The notes under the pieces: generated by a model
Told to the model about the DNA's origin: nothing
Databases searched by the model: none
What the model saw: only the letters and a program-made list of their open reading frames with translations
Origin: Gnetum montanum
Taxonomy: Eukaryota > Streptophyta > Gnetopsida > Gnetales > Gnetaceae
Direction: 5' to 3'
DNA: 64,000 nt
NCBI GenBank assembly: GCA_015680685.1
Contig: MNCI01009155.1
Span: forward strand, 1-64,000
Shown here: one piece after another, positions 1 through 11,117 of the stretch
Numbering within the stretch: the stretch's first letter is position 1
How the letters are laid out: every line of letters starts with the position of its first letter
Position numbers and translations under genes: made by a program

Positions 1-194
1 CCCAAGACGGATCGAGGCTCATATGGTCCGGGGCCAGCGCACGTGTGTTCCTTATTAATTTTTGGAAATTTGGTCTTTTCGCAAAGGCTTAGTATAAACC
101 ATGTTTGGACTAGCGTGCGAATTGATTTTTTAAAACTGAAATTTGATTATTTTTTAGACGTGCTTGATTTATTGGCAGAGTAGAAATGCATATG

Positions 195-318
195 CTAAGA
201 GTTTTTAATCCATAACTGGTTTATGTTATGAGTTTCTATACTTTTAATCCTTAAGTGGTTTACCTTATGAGTTTCAATGACTTGATAATCCATAGGTGGT
301 TTATGATATGAGTTTGGA
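195..318. repeat. Three-copy tandem repeat, about 40 bp unit
   Basis: Three imperfect consecutive copies of a unit of about 40 bp, each containing ATGAGTTT, then AATCC and a GGTTTA end. It directly abuts the SINE copy that follows. No coding content is seen. Bases 1-194 before it contain nothing I recognise. Confidence 0.6.
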
Positions 319-505
319 GCGATAGTAAGGGGTTTGTTTCTCAAGTTACAATTTAAGGTTATTTGATAAGGTTAGGCTTTTACTTATCTACTAACCCTCC
401 CAAAGCCACTTGGGACCCACTTGAAGAGATTAGTCTTTTGCTTGTCCAACCCTCCTAGACCTTGCTTGGTGGGATGAGCATTGAAATTCCAAATGATAAT
501 CCTTT
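310..505 (+). mobile_element. tRNA-derived SINE, copy 3
   Basis: This copy shares blocks with two minus-strand copies at 5595-5757 and 6039-6200. Shared parts are a box-A-like GATAGTAAGG start, TTTCTCAAGTT, the stretch TTAGGCTTTTACTTATCTAC (identical to the 5.6-kb copy), the GGGATGAGCA block, and a T-rich end after GATAATCC. The box B region is degraded here. Recurrence with the same internal order and a tRNA-like pol III promoter layout is what supports the SINE call. I could not settle a target duplication. Confidence 0.5.
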
Positions 506-795
506 TCTATTAGATAGTGCAAATAAATATAGTAGAAGGTTTCAAAACATTATTAAAAAATAGTAAGTATTTTTGGTAAAATTTTAAACTAAAAGACTTG
601 ATTGGTAGTATTTATAATATTCCACCTACGTCTATCATGCTCTAATGTAGAAGGAGAATGTGATGTTCATTGTTGATCTTCAATGCTATTTTGGTTTCAT
701 AGTTACATATTTGATCGTAACTCTACCAATGTCAGTCCTAAGCTTGGATATGAAAAGAGGAGGGTTAGCATCAAGTTGGTAACCAATTGAAAAAC

Positions 796-1685
796 TGATG
801 AGTGGTGAGGTACCCCTACACTCAACCATATGAATATGAGCGTTCAGACATGATCTGGTTGAACTCCGCAAATGGGCTAGTTGTGGTATCTAGATAGTTA
901 CTCGTTGATCGCAGTTCGTTGTCTTCCCACTTGGACTAGTATTTATATTGTCATGTATGGTTTAGTCCAAAGTGAGGTGTATGATGTGGTTCTAAACTAG
1001 TGCTACTCTTAGAGGCAATGGAAAATAACTTTAATTGGACTAAGGAGGAGAGGGAGAAAGAATCTAACTATGAGGAAATGGGAGGAGAGAATCTAAGCTA
1101 GCCTAAGTGCGATGAGTATCCATTCCTTAATCATTCGTACACATCTTGGACCTCGTGTACCACTACCACTAGGATTACCAAGTGCATATCCTAGGTACAC
1201 TACTAGGTTACCAAGTAGTCACACTTAAATGCTCATGGTTAAGTCATCCTCATTCCATGATTAATAACAAGGATATGAAATGAGGGTGAGTGATATTAAT
1301 TATGAAAGTAATAAATAATAATTAAACAACTAAAACTAAGTGAATGCTGTAATGATGAAGTAATCTCGATCTTTATTGCCAGTCATGTGCATGTCCAAGT
1401 ATGTCACACTTGAATAAAGGTGATGTAAAATTACAATCATCACACTACAGGCATGCATTGGGAGAAAAGTTTGAGAAGAGCTAACAAATGATTGAAAAAC
1501 TAACTGACTAAGAACTAATGCCTAATTGACTTTCCCATGCACCCACATGTGTATTTATAGGTCCACATAGGAGTCACGATATTGTGTATCTGATATCATT
1601 ATTTAGGTCACAATATCGTGTACTTGATATTGTAGATATGATATCGTGGGTTCAATATTGGAGCCTGACAAATCATGGTTCATCA
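796..1685 (-). repeat. L-family LTR (copy A, 3' LTR)
   Basis: The ends are TGATGA...CATCA as read on plus. On minus the LTR starts TGATGAACC directly after a GGGGGTA purine tract. A TATA box (minus CTATAAATAC, plus 1551-1560) lies only about 130 bp from the LTR 5' end, so U3 is short. U3 is filled with GATATCGTG-type inverted and direct motifs. It matches the LTR at 62,800-63,595 almost end to end, including the internal region beyond it. Confidence 0.8.
1551..1560 (-). promoter_or_regulatory. TATA box of L-family LTR A
   Basis: Minus-strand CTATAAATAC. Equivalent boxes occur at the same place in the other L LTRs: near 5408-5418, 52,221-52,230 and 63,523-63,532 on minus, and 8831-8840 and 37,785-37,796 on plus. 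Conservation of position in all copies supports a real promoter element. Confidence 0.65.
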
Positions 1686-1889
1686 TACCCCCATGACTGA
1701 ATAAAAACTCATCCTCAAGTTAAACAAAATGAGAACAAGCCTAATTAATTACACAGTGGATAGGTATGGGATTATTGATTGACTAGGAATTTATTCATGC
1801 TGTAGTGGGGAATTTTATACAATAAAATTGGGATACGAACACAAAATTTCAATTACAAAATTTTATTGGAACTCATGTGGTTCCAAGTG

Positions 1890-4641
1890 GTGGTGGCTCC
1901 TCCATGGGTCGCTTCCCCTTATCTTGTGCTCTAGGTTTTGGGATCTAGTGGCTTTGAAGGAGTGCTTGGAGCTTTTCCTCTTCAGTTCAGGGGTCTTGTG
2001 TCATCCACGCTGATGTCCCAATGTTTGATGGAGTCAGTACTTCCCATGGACATGACAGTTGTGGGAACATCTAATTTACCTTGATTTACCAGGCTACAAA
2101 TAGCCGTCATTCCTCCTCATAGGCTCTAGCTTTATCCTTGTAGTCCTAGTAATTTGTAAGCCATTGAGCCAAGTTGGTCACGACATCTTTCTTCCCTTGG
2201 TAGCTGGCCTTAACCACCTCTAACTTAGAATTTGCAATTTCTAGTCTTTGCAATGTTTTCTTGAGCTCCGCAAATTTGGTTTCATATTTGGCATAGGTGG
2301 TAGCTACCTACTTCTCCAACTCTATTCTCAAGCATCCTGATATTAACATGGCTAAATTGGCCTACCGTAGGTTTGCCAATTTCATGTACTCTGTAAGATC
2401 CTGTACCTGCAGGTCCTGGATTTTTAGCTTTGCCTGGTGGATGAATGCATATGTGTCCAATATGGCTTGCCAATTAGTGTGTTGAGCACTGAAGGTGTTA
2501 ATGTGGGCCTTGGCCATATGGATTTCTTTTTCGATGACTTGCTTGTACATTCCCACCTAGTCTTTGAAGTGTTCTTTTAACTTTTCATGTCGCTTGGCCT
2601 CTTTTTGCCACATGCTTATTTCAATCGCTATCTTCTGATGAATTGCACATACCTCGTCTATTGAGAGGGTTTGATTCTCTCTGGCCAAGCTATTCATGTC
2701 ATGGTTGACCCTGACTAACTATCCTCATAGTTGCTGAAAATTTTCTTTGAGAACATTCTTTTGTTTCTCCACAGTGGTCAACTGAAGATTGTCTGCAACA
2801 AGTTGTTTATTCTCTTTTTACCTTGAGTTTGTGCTTGTGCCTTGGAAGCATCCCAATCGGCCTTCTCTTTCTCCTCTACCACTTTTTTATTATCTACTAA
2901 TAATTTATTGAGTTTTTCAGTTCTAAAATATTCCAGTTGCTCAGTTATGAATGAGTTGAGATGGGTCCCGCTGTGTAGCTTGCAGGGCAACGAGCTTCTC
3001 TTGGAGTTTTTTCAACTCCGCCTCTGCATGCTTGACCCTGATCTCTGCCATGACCAACTTCCCCTTGGTGGAGATGAGGTCTGATTGGGTTGCGGTGACA
3101 TCTTGCGGGATGTAGAACAAGGACATCATTACTTATCTTATCTATAGCAATCGATCAAGAACATCCTCATGCACTGCAGGAGTCATTGATGGATCAGCCT
3201 AAGTTTGAGCATTGCATGCTCCTGTGAAATTCACCGATGATACAACAGGGATATTGAAGGACTCTTTGATGTGATCTGTGACTACTTCGGTAGCTCTCGT
3301 TGCATCTTAGTGCTACATAACCACTACTGTGGTCCCTTCACCGATTTCTAATTGCACTTGGAAAGATGCAACATTCCTTGAAATCTGTTATGACCAATGT
3401 GTCTTTCCTCCTCTTGTTTGAATGGACACCTCACCCCGTGCCTGATCTATAGAAACTATGGCCCGTACAGTGTCATCGATGACCTAGAAGAGATTGGCAT
3501 CATCACAACTTCCCCAACTGACCATCTCAGCGATGGCCTTGAGATGGCTCATTGACGATTGATGATCCTGTGGTAGAGGTGACGGTTGCTCTCATTGTCT
3601 TGTGCTGGGCCCTACTTCTCATTGTTGATTGGGCCTTGTGCTTGAAATTTGTTTAGGCCCTGTAGTTTGAGTTGTAGTGGGCCCCACCATCTGTCCTTAT
3701 TCTAGTTCTAGTGTCTCACTAGCACTTTTCCTTGGGGTTGGTGGCTTTAGCAATTTAGCAAGCGAAGCATTTTGGGCCTTTATGGGGACATCATTGGTGT
3801 ACCCTAGAATTCCAATATGTTTACATAGCTTCCTGATGAGATAGGGGAAGGGCAATGCAAACTTCCCTATCTTGTGTTCCTCAAATTGCCTCAGAATCTC
3901 CATAAGGTATAAGTGGGGTAGGTTAGCATTAACCTTGCCCATCAATATAACGCTTCCTTTGGCCGCATACATGGAGATTTTGTTCAATCCTTTCATGGGA
4001 AAGATGTGATAAGTACCAATCTTGAAATATATTCTTTCTTCTAGTGTCAATTATCCATATGTCTTTTCTTCCTTGCCATACATCATTTTCAACCAAATTT
4101 TTCGTGCATCAGCATCGGAGAGAGTGGAAAAGTGAACAACTTTTGGCCCTGTATTTGGAATATTTAACACTTCTGAAATGGCCTTTGCAAAAAAATCTAT
4201 AGACATACCACCAATGTTAACTGTGGTGCCTTCTTCTTTGTTGTGCCAAAATTGGTACATCTCTCCTAAGTACCTGGCACCACTTTCAAAGAGGATAGGC
4301 CAAAATGGGGATCCTTTAAGTTGGTCCCTAATAGCTTCAGGAGTGAACTCTGCAAAAGGTCCAAAGTTTAGTTCCATGATCACAACTGCTAATGTGGACC
4401 TTTCATGGATTACCTACATGCATTCTAGGGACAACGTGAGATGTTGTCCCTATTTAGGCACTTTAGTTGCTCCTCCTTCCGCCTATCCCGATTGCATAGT
4501 AGTAGGAGGCTCTTGATGAATGATGAATGATTGTGCCTCCTACTCTACACATTCCTTAGGAGATGCTTGGTCTTTGCCTCTCTTTGGTCATTTGGACACA
4601 CCTTGGGAGGGTCCTCCTTATTGTCCATGTTTAGGGGCCAT
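1890..4641 (-). pseudogene. L-element ORF: plant-transposon-protein-like domain plus coiled coil, broken
   Basis: The reading starts near an ATG at 4641 (MAPKHGQ) and runs on minus through several stops and frame changes. From 4383 to about 3780 it reads as a globular domain with motifs ELNFGPF, ISEVLNIPNT, and LPFPYLIRKLCKHIGI, broken by one stop near 4049. The spacing of these resembles the 'putative plant transposon protein' domain (Pfam PF20167 as I remember it). A proline/serine-rich linker follows (3750-3150). Then comes a Lys/Glu/Gln-rich coiled coil (about 3130-2280) and a short basic C-terminus near 1890 (PRAQDKGKRPMEEPPP). No protease, RT or integrase is present. Its role is unknown. 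Related ORFs lie at 52.6-55.3 kb and at the right edge of the window. Confidence 0.6.
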
Positions 4642-4697
4642 CTACAAAATTTGATTTATACCTTACTTTTTACCTTTAATGGGTTCGTTTCTTGTCC

Positions 4698-5539
4698 GTT
4701 GAACTTGATAGATGGACTAGTTATGGTATCTAGATAGTTACACGTTGATCGTAGTTTGCTGTCTTCACACCTGGACTAGTGTTTGCTTTGTCACATATGA
4801 TTTAGTCCAGAGTGAGGTGTATGATATGATCCTAAACTAGGGATATTCCTAGAGGCAATGGAAAATAACTTTATTTTAAGATAAGAGGAAAAGGGAGAGA
4901 GAGCTAAGCTAATAGGACATGGGAAGAGAGAGTCTAAACTAGCCTAAGTTTAATGAGCATCCATTCCTTAATCATTCATACACATCTTGGACCTCATGCA
5001 TGACTACTACTAGGATTACGAAGTGCAGATCCTAGGTATGCTACTGGGTTACTAAGTAGTCACACTTAAATGCTTGTGATTAAGTCATATTCATTCCACA
5101 TTTAACAATAGGAATAGTAAGTGATGGTAAAGAAATATTAACCAAGAAAAAAATAAATAACAATAACAATTAACAATAACAATTAAACAATTAAAACTAA
5201 GTGAATGCTACAATGATGAAGTAATGTCGATCTTTATTTCTGGTCATATGCATGTCCAAGTACATCATACTTGAATAAAGGTGTCGTATAATTACAATCA
5301 TCACATTGTGGGAATGCACTAGGAGAATAGTCTAACTCCTACAAAAACAAACTACAAGAGCTTCGCTACAACTACCAAAAAGATGCCTAAGAGTAGTGGG
5401 TGCACACTTATTTATAGCTAGAGACAAAAACTGCGTAAACGGGGCTACATCAACGCATAGATGGATGCATCAATAGGGCCATGTCAACATGGCCGCATTG
5501 ATGGGGTTTCCTTGACGTAGCCCACTTGATGCTTGATCA
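4698..5539 (-). repeat. L-family LTR (copy B, 5' LTR, inner end missing)
   Basis: Aligns by eye with LTR A from the block GTTGAAC / GGACTAGTT onward, through the CTAGGATTAC and polyadenylation-side blocks to TGATCA near 5539. The first 70 bases or so of the family consensus are absent or replaced. U3 contains GATGGGG / GCATCAAT repeats instead of the GATATCG motifs of copy A. A purine-tract-like GGGGGTA lies just outside, which could mean a separate element once continued upward. Confidence 0.65.
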
Positions 5540-5594
5540 ATATATATGTACCCCCAAAAGAATAAGATGATTATACATACCCTATGACATATAT

Positions 5595-5757
5595 GATCAT
5601 CACTTGGAGCCACAATGCTTATCTAGCAAAGTACAATCTCATGAAGATTGGTAGATAAGTAAAAGCCTAATGTCTTTGAGTGGCTACACCTAGGCTTGAA
5701 CCTAGATCTTCAACTTGAGAAAGAAGCATCTTACCATTACTTCAAATGATGGACCCT
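5595..5757 (-). mobile_element. tRNA-derived SINE, copy 1
   Basis: Read on minus, this has a box-A-like AAGTAATGGTAAGATGC, then TTCTTTCTCAAGTTGAAGATC and a near-consensus box B AGGTTCAAGCC. The box spacing is tRNA-like. The body continues to GATGATC. A second copy of the same order lies 0.4 kb away in the same orientation. Confidence 0.6.
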
Positions 5758-6038
5758 ATAGCCTAGGACATATAAGTAAGAAAAAATTTGTATAGAACTT
5801 AAATAGGTATTTATAACATAGTGCTACCCAGTAGAATTAATCACATAACATGGAGTATCCAAATGAAGATTCTCACTAAATGATACTTTAAAATGAAATG
5901 TAAAGATTATAGAAAGTAAATAATATGTATGCTTATATGATAAAATGAAATAAAATGTCAAAGTGTATAATATAGAATAAGAAGCTTTGATATTGTCCTT
6001 GTAACTAGTCAATTACAATTTGGACTGTATAAAAAAAG

Positions 6039-6200
6039 GATCATCACCTAGAACCATAGTGCTCATCCCTCTAAGCAGTGTTTCACAAGAGTTGTAGTTA
6101 AGTGAAAGTCTAACATCTTTGAGTGGATATGCCCAGGCTTGAATCCAGATCTTAAACTTGAGAAACAAGCACCTTACCATTACTTTAAATGATGGTTCCT
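6039..6200 (-). mobile_element. tRNA-derived SINE, copy 2
   Basis: Same layout as the copy at 5595-5757: AGTAATGGTAAGGTGC, TTTCTCAAGTTTAAGATC, box B GGATTCAAGCC, body, GATGATCC, then a T-run tail on minus. It is roughly 80 percent like copy 1 by eye. Confidence 0.6.
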
Positions 6201-6629
6201 CATTTTAGACTATATGGTCAAAGAAAATAAGATTTTAAATGACTAAGAGCTAACTTGTTTAGATCACTTAACAATAGAAAAAAATTAAACATAAATGAGA
6301 AGATCATTTATTCTTACTTTAAATTTAACAATTTTCACAAGCATGGTATAAATTGAAAAGTAATTAGCATGCATATTTTGTTCTATCTAAATTTGATTAG
6401 GACACCATGATAATACACACCAACTTATAAATGACATAAAAAAGAAAGTCATCTTTATGTAAATAACACATTTTGTAGTCAATTATTACTATGTTAGTTT
6501 CTTTAATATCTTATATGGTAATAAAATATAATTTCAAATTTATTGTTATAATTGTTATAAAATAGCAAGCCCATCATGAATAACTACCAAGATTGTGGTT
6601 ATCCTTAACATTAGTGGTCCACTACTACT
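6201..6629. other. AT-rich stretch with no recognised feature
   Basis: Very AT-rich sequence between the SINE and the chromovirus fragment. I see no ORF, repeat or motif. Confidence 0.5.
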
Positions 6630-7330
6630 CTTGCTATTGATACCACATGACCAAGGAATTGAATTTCTTTCTCGAAAAAAGATCACTTCAATGGTTAAGC
6701 ATACAATTGATGCTCTTTAAGAGTCTAAAACATGGTCCTAATGTGGTACTCATGTAACTACTCCTATGAAGAGTACACTAGGATGTAATCAATGAAGATA
6801 ATAAAAAATTGGTATAAGTATTAGTGAGCCGAAATGACATAACAAAGAATTTATAATGTATTATTTCTAAAAGGTTTTCTTGAGGACTTCCTTCTTGTAA
6901 ATCCATACTTCATGATATTGAGACTTAATATCAATCTTAGATAATAGACTTGAGTCATGAAAATAATCAAAAATATTGTTGATGCATGATAAGAGGTACT
7001 TGTTCTTTACCATTACCTTGTTAAGTTGATAATAGTTAATGCATAACGTTAGTCTACCATTCTTCTTTTTGATGAAGAGATTAGAAGGATCCCATAGAGA
7101 CATATTAGGGCAAACCAAAATTTTATTGAAAAGCTCCTAAATCTAGATTATTAGTTTAGCTAGCTTAATAAAGAATATCTTGTTCGACTTCTTGGAGATA
7201 AGCTTTATGCAAGGCTTAAGGTAAATCCAAAACTCAACCACACACTTGAAAGGCAAAGCAAGAAACTTTGAGTAAAACACATTTGAGAACTCATGAATCA
7301 CCAAGATCTAGTCAATTTCACCATCACCAA
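6630..7330 (-). pseudogene. Chromovirus-like Ty3/gypsy reverse transcriptase fragment
   Basis: Reading on minus, a pre-RT segment (7330-7120) has the usual 'central ALP-KCVVEFWIYL' type of context seen before chromovirus RTs. It is followed by PNMSLWDPSNLFIKKKNG, LTLCINYYQLNKV and LLSKIDIKSQYHE, the fingers and palm motifs of Ty3/gypsy RT (about 7118-6867). After frameshifts, the FLGHVVS motif of the thumb/RNase H junction appears near 6660-6638. The YxDD motif is not readable. Nothing of RNase H or integrase follows, so the element is truncated at about 6.6 kb. Confidence 0.7.
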
Positions 7331-7599
7331 ATTCACTAAGAGATATCGCAAAATAAAGATGACATTTCCATAAGAAGGGTAGGATTGGAATGAGACCAAG
7401 TTTAACTAAGCTTGATAAGGCTTTGTGTATACAACCTCTTACACACCATAGGCCTTCTTACAAACTATTGCTACTAGCAAAGTTCATTACCATGAGGTTC
7501 CTTGGCCTACTTAGGACCACTAGGCTTATCCTTGGAAGGGGAATTCCTCTTATGTACTTAATCATGATGCGCCATCTAAGCCCACTAGGTATGCTCCAA

Positions 7600-8326
7600 A
7601 TTAATCACTTGAACCTACACATCATCGTACATTTGAAGATAAATAGGAAGAAGATGATCTTTGTTCAACACATGTAACCCATGAATAAAATCTTCTACAC
7701 GTGCTACCTCATCTTTATAAATGTAGGACATGTTCATACTAAATTTTAAGATCTTTATGTTATCCTTAGAAATGATCATGTTGCCTTGGTAGAGGTAATA
7801 GAATTCCTCTTTCTTAGCATGCATGTACTTAATAGGAAGATAATAGTTTTTGAACACATGTAAGAACTTGTATTAGAAAATGTTGGTGTCTTTCTAATGC
7901 TTGGCATTCTCATGTGCTTCCCACAAACAACCACCTACATCTTTGAGCTAGTACATAGTTAATCAAGTTTGATGCCTAGAAGCATAAACTAACAACTTGA
8001 ATGCTTTTTCCAACTCATTGAGATATTTAGTAGCTACAATGAGATCTTTCTAATTGATTAAGGTGGAGTTCCCTAACTTATGAAATTGCTTCAGAAGTTT
8101 TTATCTCATTTGCTACCTATAATCTCCAAATCCATATAAGAGGATGGGATTTGTAAACAACATTTCATTTGCTGCTGAAGAAACTCTAACAAATGTTGGT
8201 TAATCTCTACTTGAGATACCTCAATGTTAGAAGTAGAATTGTGATTGTTACCTAAAGTATCCAACCAAGGCCTAACTTCCTCTATGTGAGAGACTCTAGT
8301 TAAGAACCATAATTCTAGTTAGGCAT
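7600..8326 (-). pseudogene. Chromovirus-like gag fragment
   Basis: On minus, 7857-7615 reads FYYLYQGNMIISKDNIKILK then YKDEVARVEDFIHGL. This is the spacing typical of the Retrotrans_gag domain (FxxLxQGxMxVxEY...F..GL). The N-terminal part continues with stops toward an ATG near 8326. A zinc knuckle and protease are not recognisable in 7600-7330. It is in the same orientation and order as the RT fragment below it, so both are probably remains of one internally decayed element. Confidence 0.6.
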
Positions 8327-8715
8327 GTGTAAGACCCTCAAATCCTACACCAACTCATAAAAAAGTAAACATTATATATCACTAATATAAAAATGTAAAG
8401 ATACATGAAGAGAAGTTATAAATTGTGAATGTGAATACAAGATCTATCAAAACATAAAGAAGATATTACAAGATAAACCAATATTATCAAAACATGATAT
8501 ATTAAAGTATTATAATAGTAACATGAAATACTATAGCATTAGGAGAGATGATAAAATAGTCTTGATGTAATTAAAATATGGCATCTAATTTATGCATCTA
8601 TCCACACATATTACATATGTCATTAATAAAAATGTGAGCTAAGAGGAAGCATGTAAAATAATAATTATATAACCCCTAGAAACTACATAAATATAAACCT
8701 ATGTTACGAAGCATT
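8327..8715. other. AT-rich stretch, no recognised feature
   Basis: Begins with TGTAAGACCCTC next to the gag start, which could be an LTR edge of the chromovirus fragment, but no partner copy is present. The rest is AT-rich without motifs. Confidence 0.35.
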
Positions 8716-9373
8716 AAAGTGTTTTGTTGATAGGCCCCCATCGACGTGGTGTTGCCCTATTGATGGGGCTACATAAACATAGAATTTTCTGCATTTATGA
8801 GGACCCATTGAAGTAGCTCCATAATAAAGTCTATAAATACACACTCACCAACCATGTTTATGGAATGCCTTATCATAGTTGTAGCAAAGATTTTGTAGTT
8901 TTGTCATTTGAGAGTTAGAATATTTCTTTGAGTGCCCATAGCAGGAGTTAGGAAGTGTACAGATCTTTATTTGAGCACTAATATACTTGAGCACACCTGT
9001 GTGAATGATAATAAAGATGATCCTTTTAATCAAACCTTGCAACACTTAGAATAGATTAATGATTTATTTTGACATTTACTATTTTCATTAATTATGCAAT
9101 TAATTAAGCTAAATTATACTTCAATTAATTAATTAATTAAGTTAATAGATTAAACACATTAGTATGACTGCTTTGAGCATGAAATATAGGACTTGGTAAT
9201 CCCAACAACACTTAATGCTTGGTAGCCTAGTAGTGTTGTATGCATTTAGGATGTGTGTAGAAAGTAGGACTAGATGCTCATGTTAGGATAGTTAGTTATT
9301 AATTAGCAATTAGATTAGTTAAATTGGTTCATAAAGTAAGTTTCAACTCATTGTTAATCATAGGTGAATGTAA
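8716..9373 (+). repeat. L-family LTR (copy F), plus orientation, cut by an X element
   Basis: Shows the L-family order on plus: GATGGGG-type U3 motifs, TATA box CTATAAATAC at 8831-8840, AATAAA at 9010-9015, then GGTAATCCC...CTTGGTAGCCTAGTAGTG blocks matching the other copies in reverse complement. The 3' end of the family consensus is missing. The sequence stops at 9373, exactly where the X-family LTR starts with TGACC, so the X element inserted into this LTR. Confidence 0.7.
8831..8840 (+). promoter_or_regulatory. TATA box of L-family LTR F
   Basis: CTATAAATAC at the conserved position of the family, followed about 180 bp later by AATAAA (9010-9015), as expected for a U3-R-U5 layout. Confidence 0.6.
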
Positions 9374-9994
9374 TGACCAAAAACGTCGATGGCTGGAATC
9401 GTTGAGAGGTCAACAGATGCACAACCTTAACCCTACCTTTGTGTGAGGGCTTGACTAGAAATGGAGGCAAAGTGTCCTAAATGGTCTTGTCGATCGAATA
9501 GGGACTTTGCTAGTTGCAATTGGGGTAGTGGATGCAACTGGGAGATGGCATGGTTAGCCAAAATACAAAAGTAAACAATACATAGTACACTGTGATGACA
9601 TATGAAAAACTATAGAAAGATGCAAGAAAAATGCAAGAAAATGCTAGAAACAGGAGAGAGATATGGAAAATTGCCCCAATTGGAAGTGTAGTTAACTCCA
9701 AAAGGGTCTTATAAGATACACAATGTACAACAGGCATAGTGGAAGCATAGTCATAGTCTTGGTGGTGTTGGGTTATGAAGTCTGATGCTCATTGTGATGA
9801 ACTATGCCTATCAGGTTGGCTACCATGGTGTACCATGTAGTGTTCTGTAGGGTTGCAATGGAGCTGTAGTGGGCTGTGATGTGCAACTTTGCCTCTCTAC
9901 CTATGTGGTGTGCTTTGGGTCTCATTTGCCCATAGAGCTAAGTGCCAAGATGCCAAAATGCCAAATGCCAAGTGCTTAAAGATGCTCATGTCCA

Positions 9995-10088
9995 AGGAAT
10001 GCCAATAGTTGGGGAATGCCAATGATTGGGGAATTCCAATAGTTGGGGAATGCCAATAATTGGGGAATGTCAACCATCAGGGAATGAA
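9995..10088. repeat. 18-bp tandem repeat in X LTR
   Basis: About five copies of GGGGAATGCCAATAGTTG with small changes. The array is absent or reduced in the two other X LTRs, so it is a local expansion. Confidence 0.7.
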
Positions 10089-10239
10089 AACTGTTAAAAT
10101 GTTGGGGGTCCAAGGGTATTTATAATGCTAAGGTTAGCACAAAACATGGATTAGGTGCCATGTGGTAGGTGGGACTACAAGAAAAATTCTAAAAATTTTG
10201 CTAAGTTTAGAGGTGACCAGAGAATTTTCTAACTCTAGT

Positions 10240-10545
10240 TGCTACAGTTGCTATGCTCTAGAGTGTAGGTACAATTCGGGAAAAATGGGAAGCACAAGAG
10301 AAATGCAAATTGCTGATCTTGCTTGTTGGAGGAGTGTTAGAGCTGAGGTGAAGGCTAATGTTGAGCTCTAGAGGTTTTTAGAGGCTTCTCTACACTGCTA
10401 TGTTGGCTATGCTCTAGAGTGTAATCCAACAGTTAAAAAAATTTTCAACTTGATGTCCAACACTGGCTACACTTGCTACGCTCTAGAGCATAGTAGGGAT
10501 ACTTTGAAAAACATGCTACGCTAGCTATGCTCAGGAGCATAGCAC
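10240..10545. repeat. Palindromic CTCTAGAG repeats in X LTR
   Basis: The motif GCTATGCTCTAGAG(C/T)(A/G)TAG recurs near 10,250, 10,405, 10,478 and 10,520. In its best form CTATGCTCTAGAGCATAG is a perfect 18-bp palindrome. Related units recur in the X LTRs at 39.7-40.1 kb and 47.1-47.5 kb. Confidence 0.6.
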
Positions 10546-11112
10546 CAACACTTAGAAGAATTTGCCAAAATTTGGCACTTAGACAAATTTGCAGTTGCAA
10601 TGTTGAAGTTCAAAATTGGTGGTGTTTCAATGGCCCCTCTTTGTTGACATCTGGAGGAGTGGCTCAAGAGATGTCGATAAGAATTACAAAACACCATAGC
10701 AAACATGGCACCAACATTGCTCATCAGTACCAGATCGGATGACACTTCACCATGCTTAAGAGTGCTAAGGGAATAAGGGTATGCTGATGAACAAGGAGTA
10801 TAGGTAATGTGCTAGAGAGATGAAATGAAAATAGGGGTAGGGAGATGAGATGCAAATAATTATGCAAGATGTGAATTTAGCATGGCTGACAGTGATCATG
10901 GCATAAGGTGGCTTGCCCTTGAAATAATAACTTCTTGTTGGAGTGCTCATGAGAGAGTCAAAGTCGATCGAAGGTTGGGTTGATTGAGAAACTATAACAC
11001 TATCAATTTGCTTGGGGATATGTTTTTTCTCGTTATCCTTTTCTTTTTTTTTCATCTTTTTTGCTTCTTCTTTTTATTTTTCTTTTATTTGCTATAAGGT
11101 GAACCTTCCTTG

Positions 11113-11117
11113 GGTTT
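11113..11117. repeat. Target site duplication GGTTT (left) of Y element
   Basis: GGTTT directly precedes the Y LTR start TGTACTG and is repeated at 29,709-29,713 directly after the Y LTR end GTTTCA. Five bases is the usual duplication size for LTR retrotransposons. The interrupted sequence (GGGTTTTG...ACTACT) is found uninterrupted in X copy 3. Confidence 0.85.

Larger units (their letters stand above)
796..5539 (-). mobile_element. Non-autonomous L-family LTR element with an internal ORF (copy 1)
   Basis: Two related LTRs in the same orientation (796-1685 and about 4698-5539) flank a minus-strand ORF that encodes no retroviral enzyme. This makes it a LARD-like non-autonomous element. The inner edge of the lower LTR has a polypurine tract (minus strand GGGGGTA just before LTR start TGATGA). 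The 4.7-kb LTR lacks its last 70 bases or so, so the primer-binding site is lost. The five bases outside the two LTRs (AAAAC and ATATA) do not match, so the pair may be rearranged or may come from two insertions. Other LTRs of this family lie at 8.7, 37.6, 51.4 and 62.8 kb. Confidence 0.65.
9374..10629 (-). repeat. X-family LTR (copy 1, 3' LTR)
   Basis: The plus-strand ends are TGACCAAAAA and GGTGTTTCA (minus start TGAAACACCA). It is immediately followed on plus by a C/T tract, which is the polypurine tract on minus (AAAGAGGGGCCAT). A TATA-like CATTATAAATACC (minus) lies near 10,108-10,120. It matches LTRs at 38,650-40,352 and 45,997-47,737 but is about 0.5 kb shorter than the latter. Confidence 0.8.

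Noticed and set aside
795-810. CTGATGA resembling a hammerhead ribozyme core, since Penelope-like elements often carry hammerheads
   Set aside because: The leading C is flanking sequence outside the L LTR, no GAAA plus closing stem is found at the right spacing, and other CTGATGA hits (34,749; minus near 36,170) lie in RT coding sequence.
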